Below are positions 11,040-22,268 of a stretch of 64,000 nucleotides of DNA, piece by piece. Origin of the DNA: Hormiphora californensis (taxonomy: Eukaryota > Ctenophora > Tentaculata > Cydippida > Pleurobrachiidae); the NCBI GenBank assembly GCA_020137815.1, contig CM035359.1:8029267-8093266 (forward strand). The letters are read 5' to 3'. The translations under genes and the position numbers were made by a program. Numbering within the stretch: position 1 is the stretch's first letter; each line of letters begins with the position of its first letter. The notes under the pieces were generated by a model that was not told the origin of the DNA, searched no databases, and was given only the letters and a program-made list of their open reading frames with translations.

Positions 11040-11277
11040 TCACAATAAGAGGCGTCCGAGTTTATGTTTTGCCTCATCGAGGTCCGGGCAAAACATGAGG
11101 ACATGTTCTGAGTTCTCTTTTACCTTACACGGTGTGCAATTTGGGTCGATTTTGTTGTCTTTGATTTGTTGGGCTGATGCCAGCTTGTTTGTCCTGATAT
11201 GGCTTGTGTTAGTTGTCTTAGGCTTTTTGTCTTTATCATGTTGTACTGTTTGTATAGTTTTGGTAGTACTGCTGTAG
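11040..11277 (-). pseudogene. LINE ORF2 C-terminal zinc-knuckle fragment
   Basis: The minus frame ending at the stop at 11040-11042 reads ...IRTNKLASAQQIKD..., then CTPCK, then SEHVLMFCPDLDEAKHKLG. This matches the C-terminal CxxC...E-H-x-L-x-x-C-P...A-x-x-x-L pattern found after the RT/RNase H region of many LINE ORF2 proteins. A stop lies just upstream (about 11286) and no RT domain remains. It sits inside the 10475-12082 insertion in the orientation predicted by the tail, so gene and insertion agree. An adjacent minus frame at 10464-10736 may be further ORF or 3' UTR; I do not recognise it and it runs into the target duplication. Only a remnant, not a working gene. Confidence 0.5.
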
Positions 11278-11508
11278 TGAAAACGTTATACTTTTTCGTT
11301 TGTATTTCTTTGAAGATAGTTTTATTTAAGTGTATCGAGATGATAGGTTACTAGTCATTTAATAGTTTAAATTTGATATGTCTGGTCGTCACTCCATTCG
11401 AGAGAGGTATGCGTAGTAACTCCCCGAATGACGTGGGCTACGAAAGAAGTACCATGATGGTTTTTCTCCTACTCAGTCTGGAATTTTGCTGAGTAGTAGT
11501 CCCAGATA

Positions 11509-11695
11509 TCCCTTTATCCTGACCCAAGGCTGGGCAGCCAAGTCTGGGCGGTCAGGAGGGTGGTATGCCACCAGCTTGGAATTCCCTTTATCCTGACCCA
11601 AGGCTGGGAGGTCAGGAGGGTGGTATGCCACCAGCTTGGATATCCCTTTATCCTGACCCAAGGCTGGGAGGTCAGGAGGGTGATGTGCCATCTTC
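11509..11695. repeat. 60-bp tandem repeat, about 3 copies
   Basis: The unit contains CCCTTTATCCTGACCCAAGG followed by CTGGGAGGTCAGGAGGGTGG. It lies inside the LINE insertion. Confidence 0.85.
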
Positions 11696-12319
11696 TGTTT
11701 CTCCCACCCTTTGCCTGATGGGCTTTAATGGCAAAGGACGGGTTTTGGCCGGTATTTAGCCAGTCTACTTTGGCCCAGTGCACAAGGCTGGGGAGATGGT
11801 GTAATACCGGCCGGGGGTATCTCTAGTCAGAGAGAGATGAGTCATGAGCGGATTAGAGAAAGGAAAAGAGAAAAACACACCATCCAAGGAGGGCAGCTCT
11901 GTTTCCTTGGAGTGGTATGTGAGATGCTCCAGGCAGTTCAAGAGCTTCATGGTTTACCCCGGGGTATGCCGGGTCACCCCTGAAGATTCCCTGTCTGGTC
12001 TGTAGGACACTATTGCTATCTAAAATAATAGACATTAGCCGCGGCCTGCATCTCAAGGGCGTGGGAAGGAATCTCACCATCCTTATAACGTCGTGACGTC
12101 ACGCTATGACGTCACAAAGACGTCAAAATTGAAATTTTCGTACTCCTGACGATCTTTACAAGTTCTGCTACGTCCAGACATGTCTTACATCGTATTTCAC
12201 ATCAGAAAATACCAAAAATGAACCTAAATTATGCCGGGCAAAGGTGTCAGTTTGACAACAAAAGTGGTCACCTTTCCAGCCAACTAATTTCTTTTAGTTT
12301 TTGGCATAATAATGTAATA

Positions 12320-12438
12320 GATTTTTGTAGCTCATCAGGAACCGGAGATGTGACCAATTATGATAATGCCAAAGGAAACTTACGCGGTTATTATCATAAG
12401 TGATCATATCTCCGGTTCCTGATGAGCTACAGAAATCG
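12320..12438. repeat. Hairpin, arms of about 50 bp
   Basis: 12320-12371 pairs with 12386-12438 around a short loop. The shared phrase is GTAGCTCATCAGGAACCGGA. Confidence 0.8.
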
Positions 12439-12847
12439 TTTGCATACCGTTGGAAAGGGAATGGCGAAGGTTTGAAGTCTTTATCTTATCAGGAACAGGA
12501 GTTATGAGCCAAAACGTGAAAAGTCAATCTTGAAAAACTTTTTCTTGCGTGTTTTTTGAAAAACGAAATTGGTTTGGCAAGCATTTTTTTTTGCGCATAC
12601 CACGCTAGTGTCTCCCACTACTATCAGTGACTTTTATTACACTTGTTTAGGTTAGTTTCATGCTTAATAGATATTGTGGCAAAGTTATCCGGCCTTGTCT
12701 GCCCTTTTTCTACCACAAATTAGGATATTTACAATGATTCCTAGCCATGAAATCCAAGCACAATTTGGTGTAAAAAATTTAATTTCTTTATAAAAACAAA
12801 TTTGATTTTAATTTAAATTAGGATTTTATATAAATTAGGATTTATAT
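12439..12847. other. No gene seen
   Basis: AT-rich sequence. 12770-12847 has AATTTAAATTAGGATTT words that recur near 15765-15800. Confidence 0.35.
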
Positions 12848-12997
12848 AAATTAAGTCCAAAAACCAATTAAATAAATTAGTTTGGATGCCCGGGCCCATG
12901 TGGTGTCACGGGGGTAATACCTTTAGGCTACTGCCATAATTAACGGCATATCTCGTTAAGTTATCCTTCAATCTTTCTATCTCTATCTATCTCTCTC

Positions 12998-13080
<83 letters not shown>

Positions 13081-13325
13081 CACTATTTCTCTTTCTCTTT
13101 CTCTCTCACTGTTTCTTTCACTATATCTCTCTTTTTTTCTCTCTCCTCTTATTTATCTCTCCGTCTTTCTTGATTATATCTCACTCTTTCTATCCTATTT
13201 TTCATTGCCTTTATCTCTCTCGATATCCATCATTTATGACAGTAGCCTAAAGGTATTACCCCCGTGACACCACATGGGCCCGGGCATCCAAACTAATTTA
13301 TTTAATTGGTTTTTGGACTTAATTT
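12848..13325. mobile_element. Foldback element with a (TC)n loop
   Basis: Arms 12848-12933 and 13240-13325 are complementary (inward start AAATTAAGTCCAAAAACC) and include GATGCCCGGGCCCATGTGG. The loop, 12960-13200, is almost entirely (TC)n. A related right arm recurs at 16157-16207 after another TC/GA block. Confidence 0.8.
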
Positions 13326-13379
13326 CTATTCTTTTTGGTGTTAAATAGCTATTTTTTCTGATTTCTGCATATTTTCGAA

Positions 13380-13530
13380 CTTGAATAGTTCATAAATATG
13401 CGAATAACGACTAAACGGTGAGAGATACGACTTTTTGTCAGGGGGACCACCCCTCATAAATCGACTATTCTGCGCCGGAATATGTCCATGAAAACGTCCT
13501 AGGACCAGCCGAAGTGGAAATATTAAGAAC
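13380..13530. repeat. Isolated copy of the 163-bp satellite
   Basis: It shares CATAAATATGCGAATAACG, AAATCGACTATT and GGAATATGTCCATGAAAACG with the array at 14724-15175. Confidence 0.7.
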
Positions 13531-13638
13531 TAGAAAGCCCGTTAAAGTAGAGCACCCGTTGACCCAAATCCCCACACCCTCCCTGACCCAGGAGCACCCC
13601 TCTCACCCGCTGGAAAGCCCGTTGGTTGGACCCCGTTG

Positions 13639-14020
<382 letters not shown>

Positions 14021-14038
14021 TGTCGGTGTCGGGCTGAT

Positions 14039-14424
14039 GAATATAGAGGATGGTAGAGTGGTAGGAATCGTGATGAACATCAAGGGTGATGAGAAGAGAG
14101 CCGCTTGAAACATGCCGAATTGGTGATAATATCACTGATAAACATCCGTAGAATTGTAGCTGTTTAGAGTAATCAACGGGGTACGTATAGGTAGAAAATC
14201 TTTGGCATTCATCGGGGCAGCAACAGTAGATGACACACCACCACAAAACACCGCAGGAACACGAAACACAACACCCAACAACATGCACGTGCAGTATTCA
14301 GACCCTTGCCCACCAACCATAACAACCCCTTGATTTGCACGGGCAAATGGGCAAATTGTTGCACGCTAGTGTTGCAAGCTAGGATACTCCATCACTACCA
14401 CGCCACTCATTTGTACTTTATAAT
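14039..14424. other. No gene seen
   Basis: Frames on the minus strand (14010-14320) are short and unlike known proteins. Confidence 0.35.
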
Positions 14425-14429
14425 AAGGA

Positions 14430-14724
14430 CTAGCGCACCCATTGGGTGCGCCTCAAGTTAGGGCTTTTTGATAACCCATCCGGCTTCGCCGGGTGGTTCT
14501 TTTCGCCCATTTCAACGTCAATAACACGGTTGCCATGGCAACTGAATTGTTGAAATTCATTTGAAAATATTAACAAACTTCCACTGGAAGTTCCAAAAGT
14601 GTGAATAACAGCTTTACAGCTTTGGTCATATGAAGTGTTTTATGAAGGAGCAGTCTGTCGCTTAGATACCGCCTAACGAACGACCACCACTTCGACGTCG
14701 TTCATCTCCAAATTATAATAGAGA
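14430..14724 (-). mobile_element. Non-autonomous Helitron-like unit (about 295 bp)
   Basis: Read on the minus strand it begins TCTCTATTATAATTTGG and ends with the hairpin GCGCACCC-AAT-GGGTGCGC running into CTAG. The flanks are A before the 5' TC and T after CTAG, which is the A^T insertion rule of Helitrons. A second hairpin (CCACCCGGC/GCCGGGTGG) lies upstream of the end. No TIR and no TSD are seen. Confidence 0.65.
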
Positions 14725-15175
14725 TATGCATTAAATCATGAATCGGTGCATAAATATGCAAATAACGGCTTAACGGTGCCAGATAGAGATTTTTGTTCCG
14801 AGTGAGACCCCCCATAAATCGACTATTTTGCGTCGAAATATGTCCATGAAAATGTTCTAGGATCAGCTGAACTGGAAACATTCAGAATATGCATTAAATC
14901 ATGAATCGGTGCATAAATATGCAAATAACGGCTTAACGGTGCGAGATACGACTTTTTGTCCAGGGGACGACCCCCCATAAATCGACTATTTTGCGTCGAA
15001 ATATGTCCATGAAAACGTTCTAGGACCAGCCGAAGTGAAAATATTAAAAATATGCATAAAATCGTAAATAGGTGCATTAATATGCAAATAACGGCTTAAC
15101 GGTGCGAGATAGAGATTTTTGTCCCGAGTAAGAACCCCCATAAATCGACGATTCCGCGTCGAATAAGACCGGTTT
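14724..15175. repeat. 163-bp satellite, about 2.8 tandem copies
   Basis: ATATGCATTAAATC recurs at 14724, 14887 and (diverged) 15050, so the period is 163. Each unit carries GCAAATAACGGCTTAACGG and AAATCGACTATTTTGCGTCG. Confidence 0.9.
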
Positions 15176-15775
15176 CAAGATTCTATGACCTTCCAGTCGT
15201 GTCATATCGCGACCATGAATATTTAATGACTAATTAATGAATAATTAATGAACTGTGGCGATTTCGAAGTTCTCACACAGCTATTACCGAGCGCAATGAT
15301 GTAAGGAAACACTGTTCCAAACGGCAAGTCTCTACTATTTGTGGTTTAGGAGAACACTCAAAGATAAAAAAGCGTCCTCCTCCCCTCCCCCTCCTTACAT
15401 TTTTGCATTTTGGGACCCCTCTGGCAAATTTTTACTTAACATCCGATCGTTCTGAAAATTTGCATGCCTCTTCTCCTATATGAGGGCCCTCAGAGTACAA
15501 AATTTCAGCTCTCTACTTCATCTGGAACATGCTTTTTTAAAGCATCAAAAACTCCGAAATCTGCAATGGTTTATAGTAGCACTGGCAGGTTTTCATGCGC
15601 TTGTGTGTAGAAGTTTTGCGTGTGCTCTCTCTTTTGTTTTTTGAGTTAGAGGGTATTTCTAAGGTGAGGGCTCTGCCCCCACACCCCCGTTTATGGTGGG
15701 GGCTGTGCCCCCACACCCCCCTTTTGGGCCCGGGGCACTTGCCAGTGCTATGATTAGGATTTATAAAAACAAATT
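15176..15775. other. No gene seen
   Basis: It includes a GC-rich direct repeat of the GGGGGCTGTGCCCCCACACC type near 15665-15725. No coding signal. Confidence 0.4.
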
Positions 15776-15812
15776 TAATTTTAATTTAAATTAGGATAGA
15801 AAGAGTGAGATA

Positions 15813-15860
<48 letters not shown>

Positions 15861-16207
15861 AGCGAGAGAGAAGCAGAGGAGGGGCGGGCATCGCGAGAGA
15901 GAAGAGAGAGAAGACGAGCGAGAGAGAGAGCGATCGCACTGCCGATCCTCTCGCTCTCTCTCGCTCTCTCTCTTCGCTCTCTCATCTCGCTCGTCTTCTC
16001 TCTCTCTCGCTCTCTCTCGTCTCTGCCTCTCTCTCTCGCTCTCTCTCTCTCGCTGTCGTCCCCGCTCTTCGCGATCTTAGGTCCTCCCTCTACTTACAGT
16101 ATCTCCCGTTAATTTCTCGCTCTTAGCTTTTCTTTCCTTACCTCCCCCCGTACTCCACATGGGCCCGGGCATCCAAACTAATTTATTGAATTGGTTTTTG
16201 GACTTAA
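15776..16207. repeat. GA/TC-rich block with a foldback-like right flank
   Basis: A GT/GA run at 15815-15860 passes into imperfect GA and then TC tracts to about 16075. 16157-16207 matches the arm of the 12848-13325 foldback. Confidence 0.75.
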
Positions 16208-16374
16208 TTCATATACTAGTGAGGTGTCAATACTCTTTTCAGTACCCGGGGATCTGTTAAGCTAGCTTGTCTTAATGGCCAGTTATCGTGGACTTCTGAT
16301 CGGAACTGCTACCCTAGTATAAACTGTTTTGGGGTATGTCGTGCGTATGTGCGTGTATGACACAATAGATCAAT

Positions 16375-16530
16375 AAATCAATCAAAACTGCCGCTGGCAG
16401 TGGCATGTCCCGCAATAAATCATATAATGTCAAGAAAACTATCCACACTGGACAAAACTTGGTGGCGAATGGCGATACAGGGTGGCGCATCAGAATTAAT
16501 AACACGAAGACGGGTAAGGTCTTTTGTGTG
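16375..16530 (-). repeat. Diverged copy of a dispersed repeat
   Basis: It resembles the reverse complement of 22700-22860 and 33140-33290, sharing AATAAATCATATAATGTCAAG and AATAACACGAAGACGGGTAA. Those copies end in (GATT)n, suggestive of a non-LTR retroelement or SINE tail. Confidence 0.6.
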
Positions 16531-16665
16531 CGTTTACCATGTTACCCTAACCTGGTACCCACCATGTCAATTTGTTTCACGCAGTTAGTAGTAGTAATAA
16601 TTATTATTTAAAATTATTATTATTTAAAATAAATCAGTAAAGTGAAACTTACAAAGTAATACAAG

Positions 16666-16752
16666 ATTTAATAATCGTCTAATCAAGTTTCATGCTTTCA
16701 CAATCGTCAGACGATTGTGAAAGCATGAAACTTGAGTAAACGATTATTAAAT
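16666..16752. repeat. Hairpin, arms of about 40 bp
   Basis: The two sides of CACAATCGTCAGACGATTGTG extend as complementary arms almost to the ends given. Confidence 0.85.
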
Positions 16753-16754
16753 TT

Positions 16755-16865
16755 AGGGTAGGTCTGAATTTAGGGTAGGTCTGAATTTAGGGTAGGTCTG
16801 AATTTAGGGTAGGTCTGAATTTCGGGTAGGCCAATTTAGGGTAGGTCTAAATTAAAGGTAGGTCC
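16755..16865. repeat. 20-bp minisatellite
   Basis: About five units of GAATTTAGGGTAGGTCT. The inverted version occurs at about 60580-60690. Confidence 0.9.
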
Positions 16866-17105
16866 GTAACGTATCGTTTATGAAATCATGATTAGATCGC
16901 TGAACCGTGTCCCGTATCTCGTATCAACTCATTGCAATTCGAGGTTAGACACAGATTAGTTCACTGAACCACTTCCCGTATCTCGTATCAACTCATTACA
17001 ATTCGATGTTAGACACACTAGATCAGGTCGCTGAACCACATCTCGTATCAACTCATTGCAATTCGATTTTAGACACAGATCAGGTTGCTGAACTACGTCC
17101 CGTAT

Positions 17106-17682
17106 GGGGGGAGACACACTGAAGTTGAGCGCGCTCGTTCAAATCTCAACCTCGCGACACGCACTGAAGTTCGAAGTTCGAAGTTTCGCGAAAACCAATT
17201 TTCGGCTGAGAAATCATTTGTAAGATGCTAACTTACTTACTGTTACCGGTACATTTCTAAAAGTGTCCATATCCATACCGAGTCAATTTCACCGTTTTTT
17301 AAATGTTTGGCTAATCCGGTCACAGTTGTCCCAATTCACCAAAAATTTTAAAAACGGTTAAATTGACTCGGTATGGACAAAGGACACCTCGAGAGATGTA
17401 CCAGTAAATAAGTTAGCACAATTAAGAAATGATTTCTCAGCCGAAAATGGGGTTTCGCGAAACTTCGACATTTTCCGCGAAACTTCAAAGGGGGGGGGGG
17501 TGACACGTAACACTTTGTAACACTTTGTAACATGTGCAGAAAACTTTTTGTGCACGTTACATGTTACAAAGTGTTACAAAGTGTTACGTGTCACCCCCCC
17601 CCCCTTCAAACCGCGAAACTTCAGTGTGTTTCACGCGGTTGAGAGTTGAACGCGCGCGACCAACCTCAGTGTGTCTCCCCCC
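17106..17682. mobile_element. 577-bp inverted-repeat element inserted in the satellite
   Basis: Its ends are GGGGGGAGACACACTGA and the complement. It is flanked by TAT at 17103-17105 and 17683-17685, and removing it restores the satellite phrase CGTCCCGTATCTCG. Internally it contains two further hairpins (about 17210-17445 and 17497-17604). Confidence 0.75.
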
Positions 17683-17781
17683 TATCTCGTATCAACTCAT
17701 TGCAATTCGATGTTAGACATAGATCAGGTCACTGAACTACGTCCCGTATCTCGTATCAACTCATTGCAATTCGAGGTATTA

Positions 17782-18602
17782 GTCAGGACCACTATTGGTG
17801 CGCGGTCGTGCCCACGGAAGGAGTGCTTGGATCATCTTGAAACCGGTTTTAAGCTCACTAATGCATACCCAAAAGTGTCTATAGCCATTTGGGTGATGTT
17901 CTGACAATCCAATCACGAGTTATGACCGAAAAACAGTCAAAAAAGACGTTTTAAAGTGACAAAAAGGAGGATCTGAACACAGCCCTTATATGAAGGGCTG
18001 GGGCTTTGAAACTTCTTGTGTGGACAGAGAATCGTCCAAATTTGCAGTGTCAACTTTCAGATAGTTTCTATCTTTTGTAGTTATCTAATTAGAGCCATTC
18101 AAACATGTGAGACGATCTTTATGACCCTGCAAAACAGGGTCATTAGGTACTACTTCCATCTCATATTGCTTGCTCTCACCGCTTGTATGCTTTAATCCGC
18201 TCTCTAATTGGGCAAATCTCGTCAAGTGATCACTTCACAAGCAGTATTATAGGCCCCTTTAGCAACTTCTCACATGTTTAAACGACTCTAATTAGATAAC
18301 TACAAAAGATAGAAACTATCTGAAAGTTGACACTGCAAATTTGGACGATTCTCTGTCCACACAAGAAGTTTCAAAGCCCCAGCCCTTTCATATAAGGGCT
18401 GTGTTCAGATCCCTCCTTTTTTGTCACTTTTAAACGTCTTTTTTTGACTGTTTTTCGGTCATAACTCGTGATTGGATTGTCAGAACATCACCCAAATGGC
18501 TACAGACACTTTTGGATATGCATTAGTTAACTTAAAACCGGTTTCAAGATGATCCAAGCACTCCTTCCGTGGGCACGACCGCGCACCAATAGTGGTCCTG
18601 AC
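17782..18602 (+). mobile_element. 821-bp TA-flanked palindromic element, copy A
   Basis: Both ends read GTCAGGACCACTATTGGTG inward, with arms of several hundred bp. The flanks are TA (17780-17781, 18603-18604). An inverted full-length copy lies at 40931-41747. There is no transposase. The TA duplication fits a Tc1/mariner-type non-autonomous element. Confidence 0.8.
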
Positions 18603-18700
18603 TATATACACAAATTAGGTCGCTGAATCACGTCCCGTATCTCGTATCAACTCATTGAAATTCCATCTTAATCACCGATTAGGTCGGTAAACGGTGAACT

Positions 18701-19109
18701 GTGTTCCTTATCACATAAAGTGAAATTAGAACTGTTTCGCTGATTAGTTTATGAACGTAGATGTAGATTTTCACCCTGAGTTGAAATCTGTTTAAGAAGA
18801 CCAATTTATTTGCCAATATACAATATACATCCTTATTTCAAAGTTTTCAACACTACTTTAAACAAATTAATTGAGGTTCCGTTCAACTTCTACTCGTTAA
18901 TCTTATGAGAGCTCTGCTCAATTCATCTCTTTTCTAAAGACAAGACAAGTCTGGTGTTCCTGTCTCCCTCTACATTGCACCCGGAGCTCATCTACGGACA
19001 AGCAGGGAGAAGGGAATACGATGCCTTCTTCAATATTTTCAATTTTGATATTATATAATAAATAAGGGAAGAGACCCCATAGACGCCTATCTCGGGGAGA
19101 GCCGTGCCA
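18701..19109. other. No gene seen
   Basis: AT-rich sequence, nothing recognised. Confidence 0.35.
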
Positions 19110-19112
19110 TTA

Positions 19113-19403
19113 GGGGAAACTCTAACTGATTGGCATCCCATTAATGGGATCCCATCAACAGTAAAACTCTAACTGATAATGGACCACAGTGATGGTTCTT
19201 TCTCTGTATTCTCTCTGTGTGCGCGCCCGTACCCGGGCATGCCCTATAGTTCTTTCTCTGTATTCTCTCTGTAGGCAGTACATAGATGTACTGCCTACAG
19301 AGAGAATACAGAGAAAGAACCATCACTGTGGTCCATTATCAGTTAGAGTTTTACCTGTTGATGGGATCCCATTAATGGGCTTCCATTCAGTTAGAGTTTC
19401 CCC
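19113..19403. mobile_element. MITE, copy 1 (GGGGAAACTCTAAC ends)
   Basis: Terminal inverted repeats start GGGGAAACTCTAACTGA. The flanks are TTA and TAA. Internal inverted phrases flank a short centre. Related copies lie at 22269-22578 and 32731-33002. The 3-bp TWA-type flanks resemble PIF/Harbinger MITEs. Confidence 0.75.
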
Positions 19404-19406
19404 TAA

Positions 19407-20205
19407 CAACCCAGGTGACCTTTTAAAAAAACTTTTACTTTTATCTTGCCCCCTTGAGTGGAACTTATTCCCTAAAAACTGGAAATACAGCTGACCCCAT
19501 TTTTTTTTCCCTCAGACGAAAGACCATCTTGGGAAAAGGGCCTTACACGACAAATTTAATTTCGCTGTTTTGGGGTGTGGCCCCTTTCCTTCCTTTTTTT
19601 ACAAAACTGCCTTCTTCCACACATAGCGTTCATTTTACATTGTACTCAAATTGAGGTTGGAGTGGTGGTGTTGAGCAGTGAAACAAGATGGTGGACCTGC
19701 ACCACCGAATGAATTACAATGATCTTAAACTTACCCACAGTCGGCAGACGTTAAATAGGGGTAGGTTCATGAGGGAGGGGGGGGGGAACGGGACTCAAGG
19801 GAAGTATTAAATCTAATTGTGTTATTAATGAGTAAAATAACTGCTAGATGACAAACAGTATAAGAGTGCCTTTAAGCGTACTTTTTTTAAATAATTTAAA
19901 TGAGTTTTTTAAGGACGGAAGAACTCGCGCCAGAGGCTGTAAACTATTAGTAAGAGTAGTGGGTTATTCATTTTGTAGTTCCATGCGCAGATTCTGCAAA
20001 TGCCTTGCAAGCCAAGTATTTGAGTGAATATTAGACCCAGCTCGCGTTCCATGGCAATAAGGGAAAAAAGTGCACACAAACGCAACACACATCTGCAAAA
20101 ATTCTGTCCAACTCCATTTCCCACAATTGCTAGGCAAATAAGTTGAGAGACCTGGCCTTCGCACAAGCAAAAAGAGCCTCACCTCGGTTCTCTCCCGCCA
20201 TATGA
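19407..20205. other. No gene seen
   Basis: Mixed sequence with homopolymer runs. The frames are short and unlike known families. Confidence 0.35.
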
Positions 20206-21090
20206 AGAGCGATAGACTCTTCTATTCGCTCTCTCTCTCGCGTAGCTCGATGGCTCTCGCGATGCGCGCGCGCGCGAGAGAGGAGCGATCGCGCGAGAGA
20301 GCGAGAGAGCGACGCCGCTAGCGAGAGGCCGCGAGAGAAGACGGCCTCGACGAGCGAGAGAGAGCAGCCGAGCAGAGAGAGAGAGTGACGAGAGGAGAGA
20401 TGAGACGCAGAGATTCGAGAGATGCGAGAGAGAGAGGCGAGAGAGCGCCGCGCGAGGAGAGAGATGCGAGCAGAGCGAGGAGAGAGAGAGCGAGAGAGAG
20501 AGAAGATACGAGCGCGAGAGAGCGAGAGAGAAGAGGAGAGAGAAGAGAGAGAGCCGCGGCGAGATAGAGCGCTAGAGATGAGAGAGAGTATGAGCGAGTC
20601 TAGCGTATCTAGAGAGACGAGTAGATCAGCGAGAGCGAGGCGGAGCCGAGGCGCGAGCGCCGAGCGAGAGAGCGTAGGAAGAGAGAGACGCGTAGCAGCT
20701 AGAGGAGATCGTGAGCGAAGAGAGTGCGAGCGCTCTGCGCAGCGAGAGAGAGAGAGAGAGAGGATCGCGGAGCGAAGAGAGTAATAGAGAGAGAGAGAGC
20801 GCGCATAGAGAGATCGAGAGATTCCGAGAGAGATCGAGGGAGAGAAGAGCGAGCAGATACGAGAGAGAGCGATCTCGCGCTCGCGATCGAGAGATGAGAG
20901 ATAGAGAGAAGGAACGTACTAGACGTATATAGAGAGAGCGAGATACTATAGACAGAGAGAGAGATAGTAGAGTAGATAGTGACGAGACGAGGAGAGATAT
21001 CTGAGATCGGCTCTCTCGTATATCTAGCTAGAGCTAGAGTAGATAGCGATCGATATCTCTGCTCTATTATCTCTCTGCTACGTAGGATAT
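20206..21090. repeat. Degenerate GA-rich low-complexity tract
   Basis: GAGAGA with frequent CG interruptions (GAGCGAGAG). The Arg/Glu-rich frames in it, including a 120-codon one at 20422, are artefacts. Confidence 0.85.
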
Positions 21091-21470
21091 CTATATGATA
21101 GGGGACGGGGAACATATAAATGGTAGCGGTTCTTCATGTCCGCATTCATTTTCAAATTTAAGTTCCATCCCAGTTTTGATCCCAATCCGTCCCAATTTGG
21201 CTTTAACTTTTTTTCTGTTTTCTTCAAATCTGGGGCAATATTATTTTTACGCTGTTCAATGGCTCAATGCCCGTATGAAACTGATGACCCTTCAGTGTGT
21301 AACCCCATATAAGTGTGGTTGCACCCCCTTTCGCCTGCAACTGACAGACTGGGCGACGTCTATTTTGCAGATATCTGCAAAACTGCAGATATTCGGCTAA
21401 TTCAGGAGCTTGGTTTTTCTGCGAATACTTCGCAAAAAAATCCAAAAGATTTTGCGAAGTATCTGCAGAA
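21091..21470. repeat. Start of the block duplicated at about 31940
   Basis: AATTTAAGTTCCATCCCAGT and the following 350 bp match 31960-32285, which is a lower-quality version. No gene. Confidence 0.7.
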
Positions 21471-21756
21471 TCTCTATTATAATTTGGAGATGAACGTCGA
21501 AGTCGTTCGTTAGGCGGTATCTAAGCGACAGACTGCTCCTTCATAAAACACTCTACATGTGCCCACTTTTGGAACTTCCGGTGGAAGTTTGTTGATATTT
21601 TCGAATGACTTTTAACATGCCAGTCCCCATAGTTACCAATTCAGTTGCCATGGCAACCGTGTTATTGACGTTGAAAGGGCAGAAAAGAACCACCCGGCGA
21701 AGCTGGGTTGGTTATCAAAAAGCCCTTACTTGAGGCGCACCCAATGGGTGCGCTAG
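21471..21756 (+). mobile_element. Helitron-like unit
   Basis: It starts TCTCTATTATAATTTGG after an A and ends in the GCGCACCC hairpin plus CTAG before a T. Confidence 0.7.
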
Positions 21757-21798
21757 TATCTGAAATTTTGCAGAATATCGGTGCATGGAACTAGGGGG

Positions 21799-22102
21799 TT
21801 ATAATTTGGAGATGAACGTCGAAGTGGTCGTTCGTTAGGCGGTATCTAAGCGACAGACTGCTCCTTCATAAAACACTTCATATGACGAAAGCTGTAAAGC
21901 TGTTGCTCACACTTTTGGAACTTCCAGTGAAAGTTTGTTGATATTTTCGAATGACTTTTAACATACCAGTCTTCATGGTTACCGATATAGTTGCCATGGC
22001 AACCGTGTTATTGATGTTGAAAGGGGCGAAAAGATCCACCCGGCGAAGCCGGGTGGGTTATCAAAAAGCCCTTACTTGAGGCGCACCCAATGGGTGCGCT
22101 AG
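21799..22102 (+). mobile_element. Helitron-like unit, extreme 5' end missing
   Basis: Same body and CTAG end as the unit before it. The 5' TCTCTA is replaced, and the body starts at TTATAATTTGG. Confidence 0.65.
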
Positions 22103-22265
22103 TTTATTTAATGTGCAATTTGTACGTTTATATAATATCTTTTCAAATCAAATCAAATCAAATCAAACTCTTATTTACATTAATTTACACATGAAATTAT
22201 TACAACAAAATATTAAAAAATGAACCCGTTGTTGCACATTTTGTTCAGTGGTGGCCTTAGTCGTG
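22103..22265. other. Short spacer with (AAATC)n
   Basis: Four to five TCAAA units near 22145-22168. Nothing else. Confidence 0.5.
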
Positions 22266-22268
22266 TAA

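Larger units (their letters stand above)
10475..12082 (-). mobile_element. 5'-truncated non-LTR retrotransposon insertion with 11-bp TSD
   Basis: TTATAACGTCG occurs at 10464-10474 and again at 12083-12093, directly flanking the block. On the minus strand the insert ends in a short (CAA)n tail at 10475-10490. This is the expected footprint of target-primed reverse transcription. Removing it restores the continuity of the host element's arm. Confidence 0.75.
9113..12312. mobile_element. Foldback DNA element with GACGTCA clusters, split by a LINE insertion
   Basis: 9115-9535 is complementary to 10175-10474 plus 12094-12224, giving long inverted arms. GACGTCA-type words are clustered at 9203-9262 and 12090-12130. 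The right end carries the ATTATGCC terminal module. No transposase ORF is visible, so it is presumably non-autonomous. The right arm is interrupted at 10475-12082 by a retroelement with a target duplication. Confidence 0.65.
16880..18700. repeat. About 72-bp satellite array interrupted by two insertions
   Basis: The core CGTATCAACTCATTGCAATT recurs at about 16920, 16987, 17047, 17690, 17755 and 18645. Two insertions (17106-17682 and 17782-18602) sit inside units. A related inverted stretch lies at 60450-60580. Confidence 0.85.

Noticed and set aside
12400-12440. CTGATGAG...GAAA near 12418 as a hammerhead
   Set aside because: Only six bases separate the boxes, so no stem II can form. The sequence is one arm of a simple hairpin.
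20385-21115. Arg/Glu-rich frames up to 138 codons
   Set aside because: Low-complexity GA tract. Frames occur on both strands.
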